Part shown: positions 25,516 through 33,284 of the stretch, piece by piece
How positions within the stretch are numbered: the stretch's first letter is position 1
Layout of the letters: each line of letters opens with the position of its first letter
DNA from: Saccharicrinis aurantiacus
Lineage (GTDB): Bacteria; Bacteroidota; Bacteroidia; Bacteroidales; Marinilabiliaceae
NCBI RefSeq assembly: GCF_001660705.2
Contig: NZ_LYBV02000006.1
Coordinates: forward strand, 1 to 34,920
Reading direction: 5' to 3'
DNA length: 34,920 nucleotides
Position numbers and translations under genes: made by a program
The notes under the pieces: generated by a model
Database searches by the model: none
What the model was told of the DNA's origin: nothing
What the model saw: only the letters and a program-made list of their open reading frames with translations

Positions 25516-25544
25516 CAAAAGTACTAAAGTACAGCGTATTTCAA
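25516..25544 (-). promoter_or_regulatory. Promoter of the M16 peptidase operon
   Basis: On the minus strand TTG (25542-25544), an 18-nt spacer and a perfect TACTTTTG (25516-25523), ending 17 nt before the ATG at 25498. Confidence 0.62.
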
Positions 25545-25587
25545 TACCTATAGCAATAAAAATAATAGAGAAACTTTAAAAAGAATT

Positions 25588-25616
25588 TTGAGGTATAAAA
25601 TCTTTGTGTATATTTG
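25588..25616 (+). promoter_or_regulatory. Promoter of the tRNA-Phe pair
   Basis: TTG (25588-25590, in a TTTTG), an 18-nt spacer and a perfect TATATTTG (25609-25616). It is the closest match to the Bacteroidota consensus in the window and lies about 60 nt before the first tRNA. Confidence 0.72.
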
Positions 25617-25675
25617 CACCGCCTTAAACAAAAGGCCTACCTGCAGAACGATGCAGGATGAATGAAATAACAGTT

Positions 25676-25751
25676 GGTGCCATAGCTCAGTAGGTAGAGC
25701 AATGGACTGAAAATCCATGTGTCCCTGGTTCGATCCCAGGTGGCACCACCA
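25676..25751 (+). tRNA. tRNA-Phe (GAA), copy 1, CCA encoded
   Basis: The acceptor GGTGCCA (25676-25682) pairs with TGGCACC (25741-25747). The anticodon loop CTGAAAA sits on the stem GGA/TCC, anticodon GAA. The T loop TTCGATC is normal. The discriminator A is followed by CCA in the DNA (25749-25751), unlike copy 2. Confidence 0.96.
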
Positions 25752-25797
25752 ACAAAAATGTGGTTCTGTTTTGCAGAAAACCTCAGTTGAAAAGTGA

Positions 25798-25870
25798 GGT
25801 GCCATAGCTCAGTAGGTAGAGCAATGGACTGAAAATCCATGTGTCCCTGGTTCGATCCCAGGTGGCACCA
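25798..25870 (+). tRNA. tRNA-Phe (GAA), copy 2, CCA not encoded
   Basis: It is identical to copy 1 over the whole mature body. The base after the discriminator is C, but CAT follows instead of CCA, so the tail must be added by nucleotidyltransferase. It is separated from copy 1 by 46 bp and both are read from one promoter. Confidence 0.96.
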
Positions 25871-25879
25871 CATTTAAAG

Positions 25880-25916
25880 AAACCCTGATAGATTTTTAAT
25901 CTGTCAGGGTTTTTTG
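25880..25916. terminator. Terminator after the tRNA-Phe pair
   Basis: A stem of about 13 bp (ACCCTGATAGATT with AATCTGTCAGGGT, 25882-25894 and 25898-25910, one G-T pair) is followed by six Ts. The mirror-image A-rich flank makes it usable for the minus-strand gene ending at 25937. Confidence 0.88.
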
Positions 25917-25936
25917 TTTTATAAAACTTAGGCTAA

Positions 25937-26320
25937 TTATAATAGAATTATCTTATTTAAGGCAGGGTGTTCTATGCTGTCTATAATTTCCAATAGATAT
26001 GTATTGTGATCATTCTCTTCTAAGAAGATCCCATCTATTAACACATCTAATATATTTTTGAGTTCATTTGCAGCAAGGCTAGTTAGAGTGCTTTCTGCTT
26101 CAGATGATGAGTTTAATATAGCTATGAGAATGAATGTGTATTTTTCCTCAAGAGCCCTTTGAATACTTAATTCGTGTTCTGTTTCCTTCTGTTTCCAAAT
26201 TGAATTAGTAACCCATGAAAAGTACTCTGAAAGAGACGGGAAGTATTTGTCCTTTTCAACCTGATTTAAAGTCGCGATTGACATTGCATGATCAAGATTA
26301 TATAGAGTAATTTCTTTCAT
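25937..26320 (-). CDS. Conserved-length hypothetical protein, unrecognised
   Basis: This 127-aa soluble protein is mostly predicted helix and fairly acidic. It has no motif I recognise, no signal peptide and no membrane helix. The middle (SIQRALEEKYTFILIAILNSSSEAESTLTSLAANELKNILDVLI) looks like two or three packed helices. It is followed by a terminator and preceded by 191 bp without recognisable signals, downstream of the pentapeptide-repeat gene on the same strand. Codon use resembles the neighbours and the frame is intact, so it is probably a real gene. Confidence 0.6.
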   Translation of the reverse strand: MKEITLYNLDHAMSIATLNQVEKDKYFPSLSEYFSWVTNSIWKQKETEHELSIQRALEEKYTFILIAILNSSSEAESTLTSLAANELKNILDVLIDGIFLEENDHNTYLLEIIDSIEHPALNKIILL

Positions 26321-26511
26321 TTAGTTTTAGGGCAATTGATATTTAATGCTTTGTAAAACTAATATACTTTTTTTATTTTCAAAAATTAATCGAACATAAT
26401 AGTTGTTTGGTCACTAAAAATAGCTGTTTAATCAAAAATATAAATCACATAATTGTATCTTATTCCTTACGTGGTTTGTACAATAGCTCAGGATTTAGAA
26501 CTAAATATTGA

Positions 26512-27081
26512 TCATAAATTTATTTTTAATTTATACTTATTTAAAAGGCCAATTACCTCAGGAATATCGAATTGTGCACCTTTCATTATGTTTAATTCAG
26601 GGTTAATCGTATAGTTCTTGGCTTCAGAAAAATTAGCTTTTTCGAGATTGCATCCTTCAAAAATGGCAAATAGTAAATCGCAGGCCTTAAAATTTGCAGA
26701 CTTTAATTGACAATTACTGAAGTCAACTTCTTTTAATTGGCAAGATGAAAAATGTGTATTGTTCAGTTTTTGAGAGTAAAAAACCGAATGGTTTAAAATG
26801 CAATTACTAAAGTTTAATGATAAGGCAAAAGGATTGCATGTGTCAAATTGCAAACCGAGCATCTTGCAATTATTAAATTTAATATTCTGAAAGGATGTTG
26901 ACATGATGGCGCAAGAGCTAAAATCACAGTCGGTAAAATCACAATCAATGAACTTGAAATTGGAAATATCGCAATTGGCAAAATTGCAGTTAATAAAAGA
27001 GCAGTACTCGTAGTCGCCTTGTGTTAGTGCAGATTCGAAGAAGTTTTCATTCTCGAAATTCGTATCATTTATATAGTGCAT
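26512..27081 (-). CDS. Pentapeptide-repeat protein
   Basis: This 189-aa protein is built of A(D/N)LXX-like five-residue repeats (FINCNFANCDISNFKF, DFTDCDFSSC, VDFSNCQLKSANF and others), which wind into a right-handed square beta-helix. Many repeats carry Cys at the outward position. The end, NYTINPELNIMKGAQF then IPEVIGLL (about 153-183), is the conserved C-terminal cap seen in Qnr/MfpA-like pentapeptide proteins of many bacteria. Those mimic DNA and protect gyrase from quinolones, but the repeats alone do not prove this. It lies 21 bp downstream of a small membrane-protein gene, probably co-transcribed. Confidence 0.88.
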   Translation of the reverse strand: MHYINDTNFENENFFESALTQGDYEYCSFINCNFANCDISNFKFIDCDFTDCDFSSCAIMSTSFQNIKFNNCKMLGLQFDTCNPFALSLNFSNCILNHSVFYSQKLNNTHFSSCQLKEVDFSNCQLKSANFKACDLLFAIFEGCNLEKANFSEAKNYTINPELNIMKGAQFDIPEVIGLLNKYKLKINL

Positions 27082-27102
27082 TGTAATTAAATAGGATGCG
27101 TG

Positions 27103-27531
27103 TTATAGTACTTGTTTAGGTTTAATAGCTTTTAGGTAAATAATTAATCCATACACAAAAATTGGAAAGGCAATGTATAAGTGCCTGCCCGTATAATTTC
27201 CTAAATAGCTATTGCATAAGAACCGACTCTCTATTGTCATGGTATAGGTCAGAATAGCTAAGAACATTGTTACGGAAGCTTTTCTGCCAGAATGTTTTAT
27301 TTGATATAAAAGAATATTTACTCCAAATATTAAGTAAAAGAGATAACCTAAAAGGCCGGATTTTAAAATGGCATTCTCAGGATCTGTTCCTGCGACCTCC
27401 TCTATCTTTATAGGAATATTTAAAAACCAAAAACCTTCTATTGTTAGGTGGTTTGATATGCTTATTCCGAATAGTGACGAAAAAGCAAACCCCAAAAATA
27501 GAGGTAGCCAAAATTTAATATTGTGTTGCAT
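27103..27531 (-). CDS. Small membrane protein of unknown function
   Basis: This 142-aa protein has four predicted membrane helices (about 7-28, 58-80, 84-100, 117-135) and a loop IKIEEVAGTDPENAILKSG between the first two. I do not recognise a family. It lies 21 bp upstream of the pentapeptide-repeat gene, so the two are probably one unit. No -7 box is seen in the 172 bp upstream. Confidence 0.65.
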   Translation of the reverse strand: MQHNIKFWLPLFLGFAFSSLFGISISNHLTIEGFWFLNIPIKIEEVAGTDPENAILKSGLLGYLFYLIFGVNILLYQIKHSGRKASVTMFLAILTYTMTIESRFLCNSYLGNYTGRHLYIAFPIFVYGLIIYLKAIKPKQVL

Positions 27532-27668
27532 ATCTTTTTGTTTACTTGAAAGTATACTCTTATTAACGTGCTAATGTTTCTTTAATTGTGAGTATTATTC
27601 GTATTCACGAATGGAATGCCTTAACTGTTATTCGTGGAGGATCAATTACTTTAAGTGATAGAAATTTA

Positions 27669-27693
27669 GGAAGGTGCTTGTTTATCACCTTCC
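27669..27693 (-). terminator. Hairpin downstream of the M28 peptidase gene
   Basis: A perfect 8-bp stem GGAAGGTG/CACCTTCC (27669-27676, 27686-27693) with a 9-nt loop lies 10 bp after the M28 stop. The T tail on the minus strand is poor, so termination is likely but not certain. Confidence 0.5.
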
Positions 27694-27703
27694 GTTTTAG
27701 TTT

Positions 27704-29083
27704 TTATAATTTATAGGATAGATAACCTGATAAAGTTTTGACAAACTCATTGAGTTTTTCGTAATTGATTTTGTCAGCAGTATCGTTGTGTGTATGGTAA
27801 TCGGGGTGTAAGCCTGTGGTAAAAATGGTAAAGTTTGCTTTTTCAGCAAAGCTTGCCTGATCGGATGCAATCCTAAATATTAAACGAGTAAATGAAATTC
27901 CATTATTCTGTAGTTTAAGTGAGCTCTTTGAATCTTTTAAATATTTCTTGTAGCTCTTGTCAAAAGCCCTTCCTTTTTCTCCTTTTGATATTGCTAGAAT
28001 GAGATTTTTGTTTTTTTTCTTGTTCTTTTTATCTCGACCAATCATGTCTGCATTAATCACAAAATCAACATTCTCATTCAACTGCTCAGCTAAATATTCA
28101 GACCCCACTAGTCCTATTTCTTCGGCATCGAATAAGCAAAAGTAAATATCCTGCTTTGGTAATATTTTATTGCTTTTCAGATTTTTTGCAATTTCTATTA
28201 CCGCAGTTGTACCAGAAGCATTGTCATCGGCACCCGGGTAATAATTTGTTTCGGCTGCAACTTTTGTTTTTCTAGAGTAGAGAGAATCAATATGGTCGTA
28301 ATGCGCACAAATAATCAGAGGTTTCAGATTAGGGTTACTTCCTTTCATTGTGCCTATCACGTTCTGGTATTGTTTGGTGTAAACCGAATCGGGTTCTTCG
28401 CTTATGCTAAAACTGGTTTTATTCGCAATAAAATCTTTGTTTGCCAAATAAATGTTTAAGCCATTAATACGCTCTTTAAGTGCATTAAATTCTTCCTTAT
28501 CTCGCATATAGTCAGAGGAGCCATATTTGTAACAAATTTTAGCCTCGTGGTATTTATTTGTAGCGTTAAGGTTTTTCATTTTAACACGTACGCCTTTTTT
28601 CTTACTATCCTTTAGTAGAAATATGAAGTTATGAATGCCTTCTTTTTCTTTTAATACCACAGCCTCTTCAAAAGCTTGTTTCATTTTAGCCACTTCAATT
28701 GGGTAAAATAAAGTACTGTCTTGATCTGCATCTTTACTAATTAAAAATTCGGATTCATTTAATATAAACTCGTGTTTATTGATATTGTAAATTTCGCTAG
28801 TGTCATTATTCTTAATTAAATAACTGGGCTTATGTGTTGTGTATTCCTTTACAAAAAACTGAAAGTATTCTGTAGAATCGGTGTAGGGGCTTATGTCATT
28901 CTGTCTAAATTGATCAGCAATGTATTCTGCAGCTTTATATCCTTCGGGAGTTCCGGATATTCTTCCATTTAATTCTATAGATGTGAGGTATTCAATGTGT
29001 TTTTTTAAGGTATCCACATTTGTGTTTTGCCCCTCACTATTAAGCGCAATTAATAGTAAGGAGATAATCATTAAGTTTCTCAT
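27704..29083 (-). CDS. Secreted M28-family zinc aminopeptidase
   Basis: The 459-aa protein has a Sec signal peptide (about 1-18, cut near NSEGQ) and is exported. The C-terminal catalytic domain carries the M28 dinuclear zinc ligands: H261 (CAHYDH, with D263), bridging D286 (GADDNASG), E321/E322 (FDAEE, catalytic and ligand), D346 (NADMIGR) and H430 (HPDYHTHND). Residues about 25-235 form a longer region before the metal site, consistent with a PA-like insertion. It probably trims N-terminal residues from extracellular peptides. No C-terminal sorting domain is seen. It follows the SMP-30-like gene by 94 bp on the same strand. Confidence 0.93.
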   Translation of the reverse strand: MRNLMIISLLLIALNSEGQNTNVDTLKKHIEYLTSIELNGRISGTPEGYKAAEYIADQFRQNDISPYTDSTEYFQFFVKEYTTHKPSYLIKNNDTSEIYNINKHEFILNESEFLISKDADQDSTLFYPIEVAKMKQAFEEAVVLKEKEGIHNFIFLLKDSKKKGVRVKMKNLNATNKYHEAKICYKYGSSDYMRDKEEFNALKERINGLNIYLANKDFIANKTSFSISEEPDSVYTKQYQNVIGTMKGSNPNLKPLIICAHYDHIDSLYSRKTKVAAETNYYPGADDNASGTTAVIEIAKNLKSNKILPKQDIYFCLFDAEEIGLVGSEYLAEQLNENVDFVINADMIGRDKKNKKKNKNLILAISKGEKGRAFDKSYKKYLKDSKSSLKLQNNGISFTRLIFRIASDQASFAEKANFTIFTTGLHPDYHTHNDTADKINYEKLNEFVKTLSGYLSYKL

Positions 29084-29111
29084 TGTTTAAGGTATTAGTT
29101 TATTTATTGAT

Positions 29112-29119
29112 CAAAAGTA
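29112..29119 (-). promoter_or_regulatory. Candidate -7 promoter box for the M28 peptidase gene
   Basis: On the minus strand TACTTTTG, a perfect TAnnTTTG, 28 nt before the ATG. No TTG is found at the -33 position. Confidence 0.42.
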
Positions 29120-29177
29120 GTTAATCATAATAATACCTGCGCTAAAAATTCTGTTAAACAATCTTATTTTTAATCAT

Positions 29178-30221
29178 CTATAAATCAATGTATGATATGG
29201 TATAGGGTTTACCATGAGCCTTATTCACAACTCCCTCTTGCACCATTAAGTCAAAGTTTGATATAATAAGTTTGTTATCATACACTATTAAATCGGCGGG
29301 TTGATCTATTTGTCCGTTGGAACCATCGTTATCGGGATATTCAGCAAGTATGCTTACTTTTTGTTTGGTATCTATCTTAAAAATTTGGTTTTGTAAAAAA
29401 CCAGCCACATATAAATTTCCTTGGTCATCAATGTTTATGCCATCGGGTCCGGCTGTAATAGGCAATTGTGCATATACTTCTTCGTGAGTCACCTTGTTAT
29501 CTTTCAATGTTAATTTATAGATGCGAGCATCACCTAAATTACCTACAAATAAGTGCCCCGCTTTATTAAATACTAAGCCGTCTAATCCAAATTGTCTTTT
29601 TGGGTTTTCGGTTTTTGAGGTATAAATTAGGTTCTCATCCGAGGCATCGTTGTTTACTTTAATATTTCTATCAGCAATATTAAAACAGTATACGCCACTC
29701 GTTAGGTGCTTGGTTTTAAATTTGGGTAATGCAGTTTGAGTTACATACACTGAATTATTGTGATGCCTAATTCCGTTAATGCTTTTAAATCCGTATGCTA
29801 CGGTTTCAGAATCGATTATTTTATTGTTTTCAATGCTTAGGCATAAGAGTCTACCTTGTTCTTTATTCTGATTATCGCAAACAAATAATTTACCATTAGG
29901 GGCGTATGCAATTCCCATGGGTTTAGCTCTCCCGGTTTGTTCCAAAACAGGGACCTCTCCTATGGTGCTAACAGTTCCGTTTTTATCAATGCGCATTAAA
30001 ATGCCGGGTTTGCTAGCATCGGCATAGTTAGGGCATGAGAGCGTTAAGCTGCCATCAGGAGCGATATCAAAAGCATCGGGAGTTGGGCATTTATCGGGCA
30101 GCTCAGCGAATAGTTTGGCTGGCTGTAGAGGATTTGATTGTGATTTGTTTTGAGCAAGTACGCTGTTCGAAATAATAGTAGTTGCCACGAATATGGCAAA
30201 AGTAAGTTGTAATGTTTTCAT
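29178..30221 (-). CDS. Secreted SMP-30/NHL-type beta-propeller protein
   Basis: This 347-aa protein has a clear signal peptide (MKTLQLTFAIFVATTIISNS, cleaved near VLAQ). Its repeated strands of the SMP-30/gluconolactonase or NHL type include IAPDGSLTLSCPN, GIAYAPNGKLFVCDN, GLVFNKAGHLFVGNLGDARIYKL and GINIDDQGNLYVAGFLQNQIFKI. Such propellers hydrolyse lactones or bind carbohydrates and redox partners. The PDGINID and NDGSNGQIDQPADL segments resemble metal-site loops, but I cannot confirm all ligands. It is divergent from DUF1800 across 224 bp and upstream of the M28 peptidase on the same strand. Confidence 0.85.
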   Translation of the reverse strand: MKTLQLTFAIFVATTIISNSVLAQNKSQSNPLQPAKLFAELPDKCPTPDAFDIAPDGSLTLSCPNYADASKPGILMRIDKNGTVSTIGEVPVLEQTGRAKPMGIAYAPNGKLFVCDNQNKEQGRLLCLSIENNKIIDSETVAYGFKSINGIRHHNNSVYVTQTALPKFKTKHLTSGVYCFNIADRNIKVNNDASDENLIYTSKTENPKRQFGLDGLVFNKAGHLFVGNLGDARIYKLTLKDNKVTHEEVYAQLPITAGPDGINIDDQGNLYVAGFLQNQIFKIDTKQKVSILAEYPDNDGSNGQIDQPADLIVYDNKLIISNFDLMVQEGVVNKAHGKPYTISYIDL

Positions 30222-30332
30222 AGACTTTGTTTTTGCTTACTAACGTTCGTTTTGAGGATATGTTTTTAGCTATCAGTCTATTATTCTGGTGCCTTAATAA
30301 AAAGTATTTTATACAGTGGCACGCTATTAACC

Positions 30333-30380
30333 ATTGTTAGCACGCAATTATCAAAATTAATTATTGTTAGCATCAACAAT
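30333..30380. promoter_or_regulatory. Repeated ATTGTTAGCA elements, possible operator
   Basis: ATTGTTAGCA occurs at 30333-30342 and again at 30363-30372, exactly 30 bp apart. The second copy is half of a perfect inverted repeat ATTGTT-N6-AACAAT (30363-30380). The site lies between the divergent SMP-30 and DUF1800 genes. No perfect -7 box was found for either gene here. Regulator binding is inference. Confidence 0.35.
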
Positions 30381-30445
30381 GTAGTATCAATTATAGAGTG
30401 AGAATTATTCACTATATTGAGAAACCCCTTAAATTGATATTCATT

Positions 30446-31777
30446 ATGAAAGAGTCTCACTACATACACTTACTCAAGCGTGCTCAGTTGGGCGTGTCAC
30501 CAAATCAATTGCAAAATATCCCAAAATCAAGAAAGACTGCTGTTGATAACTTATTTAATAAGGCTGAAATTAAGTCGCTCAGTATCGATTATTCCGATAT
30601 ATCTTTCACAAACATGCAAAAGCTTAGTCCGCAAGAGCGCATGAAGTGGCAAAAGATGAATCGTGAAAAACTTCAGGAGTTTAATTTAGTGTGGTTTAAC
30701 CGTATGGCCAGTGATCATCAAAATATTCAAGAGCGAATGGTCTTATTTTGGGCCAATCATTTTGTGGCCAGTAGCAAAAATATAAAGCATGCCGTTCAGT
30801 ATAACAACTTGTTACGCGAGCATGCCCTGGGTAATTTTCGCGAGTTTGTTTTGGCGGTATCCAAGGATGCGGCTATGATTCAATATCTGGATAATAATAA
30901 AAATAAAAAGGAAGCACCCAACGAGAATTACGCTCGCGAGTTGATGGAATTATTTACGCTAGGGCGCGATGTTTTATATACCGAGTCGGATATAAAGCAA
31001 GCTGCTCGCGCCTTTACAGGGTGGAAGGCTACGCCTGATGGAAGGTTTTTAGTTGCAAAACGTCAGCACGATGAGGGTGAAAAAGTATTTTTGGGTAAGA
31101 GGGGGAATTTTAGTGGAGAGGATATCGTAAATATCATACTCGAAAATAAAGAATGTGCACAGTTTATATGTACCAAAGTTTACAAAGAGTTTGTGAGTGA
31201 AAATGTGGATGCTGCTCGCGTTAAAGAATTATCAGAAGTGCTTTATGCGAACTACGATATAGAAGAATTAATGCGCTATTTGTTTAGTGCAAAGTGGTTT
31301 TATAACGAAGCTAATATCGCATCAAAAATAAAATCGCCGCTCGAAGCTATGGTAAGCATGTATGCATTAATGCCCTATCAAATTAAAAAATCAAAGCAGT
31401 TAATGAGCATGCAGCGTGTTATGGGTCAGGTATTACTTAATCCGCCAAATGTTGCCGGTTGGCCCGGCGGACAAAGTTGGATTGATAGTAACACTCTGAT
31501 GTACCGTATGCGTATGGCATCTATCTTGTATCAAGGTGGTGTTATTGATTCAGATAGTGATATGGCTTCAATGGAGCGATCAAAAGGAAGAGAAAAAGTA
31601 ACAGTTTCTGTTGATTGGAGTTATTTAGATCAGCTGTTTCAATTGAGCAATCGGCAACAAGCCATTTTGTTATTTGGGAAACAATTAAGCGATGAGGTGT
31701 ATGCCCTGGTTAACGATACTAAGCCAAAAGATAAGTTAGTTAAGATGTTATCGGTTCCCGATTTTCAAATGTGTTAA
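30446..31777 (+). CDS. DUF1800 family protein
   Basis: This 443-aa protein belongs to the DUF1800 family of unknown function. Family hallmarks are LLKRAQLG near the start, RMVLFWANHFV, the NKNKKEAPNENYARELMELFTLG core, AARAFTGW and NPPNVAGWPGGQSWID near the end. The frame extends to a GTG at 30398, but the ATG at 30446 gives the family's usual start (HLLKRAQLGVS) and is preferred. There is no signal peptide. It is followed after 49 bp by DUF1501, the almost invariable partner. The pair is widespread in Planctomycetes, Proteobacteria and Bacteroidota, and a joint role at the envelope or in secretion is suspected, not shown. Confidence 0.9.
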   Translation: MKESHYIHLLKRAQLGVSPNQLQNIPKSRKTAVDNLFNKAEIKSLSIDYSDISFTNMQKLSPQERMKWQKMNREKLQEFNLVWFNRMASDHQNIQERMVLFWANHFVASSKNIKHAVQYNNLLREHALGNFREFVLAVSKDAAMIQYLDNNKNKKEAPNENYARELMELFTLGRDVLYTESDIKQAARAFTGWKATPDGRFLVAKRQHDEGEKVFLGKRGNFSGEDIVNIILENKECAQFICTKVYKEFVSENVDAARVKELSEVLYANYDIEELMRYLFSAKWFYNEANIASKIKSPLEAMVSMYALMPYQIKKSKQLMSMQRVMGQVLLNPPNVAGWPGGQSWIDSNTLMYRMRMASILYQGGVIDSDSDMASMERSKGREKVTVSVDWSYLDQLFQLSNRQQAILLFGKQLSDEVYALVNDTKPKDKLVKMLSVPDFQMC

Positions 31778-31826
31778 TCAAGCACCCATAATTTATTCTT
31801 TTCAATGTAAAATTAAGTCGATAAAT

Positions 31827-32984
31827 ATGAAGCGCAGGACATTTCTTAAATCAGGTTTAGTGGCGAGTAGCGCTGCATTTATGCCTCAGTTTCTAAACGG
31901 AGCCTCAGCTAATTTGCAATCTGCAAACGGAAACAAACTTGTGGTTATACAATTAGCAGGAGGTAACGACGGATTAAACACCCTCGTTCCTTACCAAAAC
32001 GATATATATTATAAAAGCCGACCTAATATTGCCATTCCTAAAAATCAAGTATTAAAACTTAACCATGATTTAGGGTTTAATCCGTCCTTAAAAAGCATGG
32101 CTCAGTTTTTCGAAAATGGCGAAATGAGTGTGTACAATCAGGTTGGATATCCCAATCAGAATAAATCACACTTCCGGGCAACCGATATTTGGTTAACCGC
32201 CAGCGATGCCAATCAGTATTTAAGCACAGGGTGGTTGGGTAAATACCTCGATTCAGATTGTCAGAAACCTCACCATGCCATTGAAATAGGCACCAGCTTA
32301 TCCTTGGCCCTTAAGGGAGATAAGGGTTACGGTATGGCTTTCGATCATCCTTACACGCTAATGCGAGCGGGTAACACTGATTTTTTTAAGCAGCTCCGAA
32401 ACCTATCAGCTACTGATTCAAAATCAGAATACCTTTATAAAACCTTTGTGCAAACGCAGCAAAGTACCGATTATATATTCGATAAATTCCGCACCTATAA
32501 ATCCACCATCACCTATCCGAACAGTGCAAATGGGCGGTCATTAAAAACCATAGCCCAGCTTATTGGAGCAGGAGTGGATACCTCTATTTATTACCATTCT
32601 ATAGGTGGATTTGATACGCATGGTGCACAGTTGGGCCGACAAAAACAGCTTCATCAAAACTTAGATACTGCCCTTAGTGCTTTTGTGAACGACCTCAAGC
32701 AAAGTAATAATTGGAATAGCACACGCATTCTTATTTTCTCGGAGTTTGGTCGCCGCATTAAAGAAAACGGAAGCAAAGGAACCGATCATGGCAAAGCCAG
32801 TAATGTATATGTGTTGGGTGGGGGAATAGATACGCCCGGTTTTCAGAATGGCAGTACCGATCTTACTAAATCAGAAAATAATGATTTGTTGCACACCATA
32901 GATTTTAGGAGTATTTACGCACACCTGCTTAAAAATTGGTTAAACTCTGAAGTAGGTTTGCCATCAAGCGGGTTTACCACATAA
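31827..32984 (+). CDS. DUF1501 family protein with Tat-type signal
   Basis: This 385-aa protein starts MKRRTFLKSGLVASSAAFMP. The twin arginines R3/R4 and the following TFLK fit a Tat signal; export as a folded, possibly metal-containing protein is inferred. The body shows DUF1501 hallmarks: VVIQLAGGNDGLNTLVPY, SHFRATDIWLTA, STGWLGKYLD, YHSIGGFDTHGAQ, FSEFGRRIKENGSKGTDHG and VYVLGGGI. DUF1501 is a distant relative of the alkaline phosphatase/sulfatase superfamily, and D, H and N/T residues in these blocks match that metal site in outline. Substrate unknown. It is co-transcribed with DUF1800. Confidence 0.9.
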   Translation: MKRRTFLKSGLVASSAAFMPQFLNGASANLQSANGNKLVVIQLAGGNDGLNTLVPYQNDIYYKSRPNIAIPKNQVLKLNHDLGFNPSLKSMAQFFENGEMSVYNQVGYPNQNKSHFRATDIWLTASDANQYLSTGWLGKYLDSDCQKPHHAIEIGTSLSLALKGDKGYGMAFDHPYTLMRAGNTDFFKQLRNLSATDSKSEYLYKTFVQTQQSTDYIFDKFRTYKSTITYPNSANGRSLKTIAQLIGAGVDTSIYYHSIGGFDTHGAQLGRQKQLHQNLDTALSAFVNDLKQSNNWNSTRILIFSEFGRRIKENGSKGTDHGKASNVYVLGGGIDTPGFQNGSTDLTKSENNDLLHTIDFRSIYAHLLKNWLNSEVGLPSSGFTT

Positions 32985-33101
32985 AATCATCGTAATTATT
33001 AGGGCAAAATACGGGCTTTCCATTATACCAAAGCTCTGCCTTTGCTCACATTGCCATCTGCCTTACGTGGGCTTCCTCTGGTCGCCTCCGTAGTCAGGGC
33101 A

Positions 33102-33132
33102 AAGTGGCAAAAGCAAATCTTTGCTGCCACTT
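33102..33132. other. Long hairpin inside the 33-kb intergenic element
   Basis: AAGTGGCA (33102-33109) pairs perfectly with TGCCACTT (33125-33132). Inside it GCAAA pairs with TTTGC around a 2-nt centre, with a three-A bulge on the left arm. There is no T tail, so it is not a standard terminator, although it lies about 120 bp after DUF1501. Confidence 0.6.
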
Positions 33133-33256
33133 CAATCCCTTTTGCAGTCTCCATAAGTTAGGAGTTCGGTGCATTCATTCGCTATTGCAAGCTACCATAA
33201 CTTTCCTCAGGCTGTAAAGCAATTAATAATTAACAATTACCAATTGATAATTATTT

Positions 33257-33264
33257 TATCTTTG
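33257..33264 (+). promoter_or_regulatory. Candidate -7 promoter box for the FAD dehydrogenase gene
   Basis: TATCTTTG, a perfect TAnnTTTG, lies 20 nt before the ATG at 33285. No -33 TTG stands at the expected distance. Confidence 0.5.
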
Positions 33265-33284
33265 CGCTATAATAATAAGGTAGA

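Larger units (their letters stand above)
32985..33284. repeat. GC-richer intergenic element, possible dispersed repeat
   Basis: Between 33001 and about 33220 the DNA is visibly richer in G and C than other spacers and holds no protein frame. It has the look of the intergenic elements in many Bacteroidota that begin with CGGGCTTTCC (33013-33022 here) and end near CTTCAATCCC (33130-33139 here), enclosing a hairpin (33102-33132). The remainder up to 33284 is ordinary AT-rich promoter DNA. Only one copy is in the window, so the repeat status rests on recall. Confidence 0.4.

Noticed and set aside
25548-25873. Minus-strand open frames across the tRNA-Phe pair
   Set aside because: They repeat the same peptide because they read the two identical tRNA genes backwards; no start signal or protein-like composition.
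26464-26474. CCTTACGTGG shared with 33061-33070
   Set aside because: A ten-base match with no similar flanks is likely chance and not evidence of a second copy of the intergenic element.
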